Assembly (NCBI GenBank): GCA_019095985.1 | Contig: CM032666.1 | Location: 58,173,284-58,237,283, forward strand | Origin: Streblospio benedicti | Taxonomy: Eukaryota; Annelida; Polychaeta; Spionida; Spionidae | Length of the DNA stretch: 64,000 nt | Direction: 5' to 3' | Shown here: piece after piece, positions 62,882 through 64,000 of the stretch | Layout of the letters: every line of letters starts with the position of its first letter | How positions within the stretch are numbered: the stretch's first letter is position 1 | Made by a program: the position numbers and the translations under genes | Notes under the pieces: generated by a model | Told to the model about the DNA's origin: nothing | Seen by the model: only the letters and a program-made list of their open reading frames with translations | Database searches by the model: none

Positions 62882-62996
62882 ATACTTTGAGTCTGTACTT
62901 CAAAGACTACTGAACTACCCAGGAAGCAAATGGTTAACATCACAATAATAACACTTTGAGTCTGTTTTGAACTTGGCAGGAAGCAAAGGGTTAAGA
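62882..62996 (+). repeat. Imperfect tandem duplication, about 65-bp unit
   Basis: ACTTTGAGTCTGT...AGGAAGCAAATGGTTAACATCA is repeated as ACTTTGAGTCTGT...AGGAAGCAAAGGGTTAAGATCA. Confidence 0.65.
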
Positions 62997-64000
62997 TCAA
63001 TAGCACAATCCCGTGTTTTTATGATACGATGATGATTCAGCCTCAAGACGCGCTTCAGCCTTGATCCTGATTTTCCACGTCAATACGAAGCGTGTGACGA
63101 CAAACGCTGGTGATTGGCGGCGAGGGACAGGGGCGCATTGTGAGCAAAACTGATAACAGCGTTTTTATTCCCCTCAACAACGGATCAATAGACGAGGAAC
63201 ATGAGTGATGGGCTGATGTCAATGCTCGGAGATGACGAATAATCTCATGCACAAGGTTATGAAGCTCGATAGATCTGTTTGAAACATGACTATCTGTAAG
63301 CAATAGTTCTCTATTTGAAAAGGATACTGTTGTGATGAAATTTTAATATTGAGATATTTTGAATTTTTCATTTTTGGGCATAATTTGGCAAACGGATGTA
63401 TGGACGAGATAATCATGTGTCATAATTACTATTGTATGCTTTTTGTTTTGCTATTTTTTCATAGGATGAAGTTTGAAAATGCACGTTACCTCCAATTAAG
63501 ACTACCTTTATAAAGAGACCACTTCTGTAATAAGACCAATTTATACTGTTCCAATCCTTTTACAAAACTCCGTTGAGAAACCACCTCGCCATTGAGACTA
63601 CTTGAGACCAGTCCCTGGCTGGTCTTTATAAAATACACAGGTTCAACTGTAATTCCATGATATTTATCATGTCTATATTCATTATGTTACACGTTCAAGA
63701 CGACTTTGCTCAACACCCACAAGTTAAGTGTATTCATGAAATCACCTTAAAAGCTAAAATCATTTCAGCTTTCAAACTTTTTGAAATTAGAAAAAGTCAT
63801 TACTTCAAACAATGTAGATCTGATTTCCATTTCAAATTCTTGGAATTCTCGCCACACATTTTTAAGTCTGAGAATGTGCGAATAAAATGGACCCTGTATT
63901 TACATAGATGTCCGATGATGGGTTTAATGCGATATTTTATTGGTTTGATGGTATCTATTAGGGACATTAGGGTCTGTGACTGTTATAACGACTGGCAGCT

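Larger units (their letters stand above)
42391..63651. mobile_element. Cluster of at least 28 copies of one short inverted-repeat element
   Basis: Best copies are 150-190 bp and run from TACAGTAGAACCTCT..ATT.AGACCACC to GGTGGTCT.AATAGAGAGGTTCTACTGTA. The ends are inverted, and the inside is five or six degenerate 20-23-base words (GGTGGTCTCTTTATAGAGGT, GAAGGTTTGGGACTGTGAA, ATGGTCTTATTATAGAGG). Copies in both orientations: 42391-42696, 44255-44552, 45612-45762, 47640-47815, 48126-48296, 49070-49219, 49598-49768, 50199-50331, 50713-50885, 52690-52850, 53111-53207 (related), 53739-53853, 54637-54823, 55241-55335, 55549-55740, 56150-56320, 57032-57146, 57414-57595, 57749-57899, 57952-58130, 58310-58480, 58500-58740, 59567-59644, 61212-61365, 61640-61758, 61958-62258, 62596-62689, 63486-63651. 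No copy was seen before 42 kb. No transposase is present; pogo/Tc1-type ends are possible. Confidence 0.85.
39262..64000 (+). other. Presumed first intron of the SAM-domain gene
   Basis: AT-rich, with no exon that continues the SAM frame recognised by eye. It holds two copies of an AACCTGTCCAT repeat, the dense element cluster at 42.4-63.7 kb and several local duplications. It may also include intergenic DNA if the gene ends differently. Confidence 0.5.

Overview
This is nuclear DNA from an intron-rich invertebrate animal. Introns have GT-AG borders and are AT-rich, exons are GC-richer, and there are long CA microsatellites and many short inverted-repeat elements. The proteins resemble bilaterian families. 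A marine lophotrochozoan or deuterostome would fit, but I cannot name the species.

Layout. (1) 1-3722, minus strand: first six coding exons (251 codons) of an acidic, disordered protein that runs off the left edge. (2) 3723-4263: a compact divergent promoter with an E-box and a YY1-type site. (3) 4264-19412, plus strand: a complete 12-exon, 714-residue DBHS protein (NONO/SFPQ/PSPC1 family) with RGG region, RRM1, RRM2, NOPS, coiled coil and a KRARRY tail. Intron 4 holds a 285-bp-arm near-perfect palindrome and intron 11 is 8.3 kb. (4) 19413-31850: DBHS 3' UTR, then mostly anonymous AT-rich DNA with LINE scraps, inverted-repeat elements and a tandem array (28.6-29.5 kb) whose units each carry a short open frame for a one-helix membrane peptide. 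(5) 31902-32267: an intronless 121-residue RING1/RNF2-like protein that ends just after the RING module. (6) 32.5-35.6 kb: three very long CA/GT microsatellite blocks, then a GC-rich island of unknown origin. (7) 37.8-39.26 kb, plus strand: CpG-rich promoter and first coding exon (230 residues) of a SAMD5/SASH1-type SAM-domain gene. (8) 39262-64000: apparently its first intron, with at least 28 copies of one short inverted-repeat element between 42.4 and 63.7 kb and none found to the left.

The acidic gene and the DBHS gene probably share a promoter. Human DBHS genes lie next to ZMYM genes, mostly head to head (ZMYM3/NONO, ZMYM4/SFPQ, ZMYM2-ZMYM5/PSPC1), so the acidic gene may be the N-terminus of a ZMYM-type protein. 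That is inference, because no MYM zinc finger falls inside the window. The other genes show no obvious functional link to each other. All exon borders are by-eye readings supported by frame continuity and family alignment from memory.
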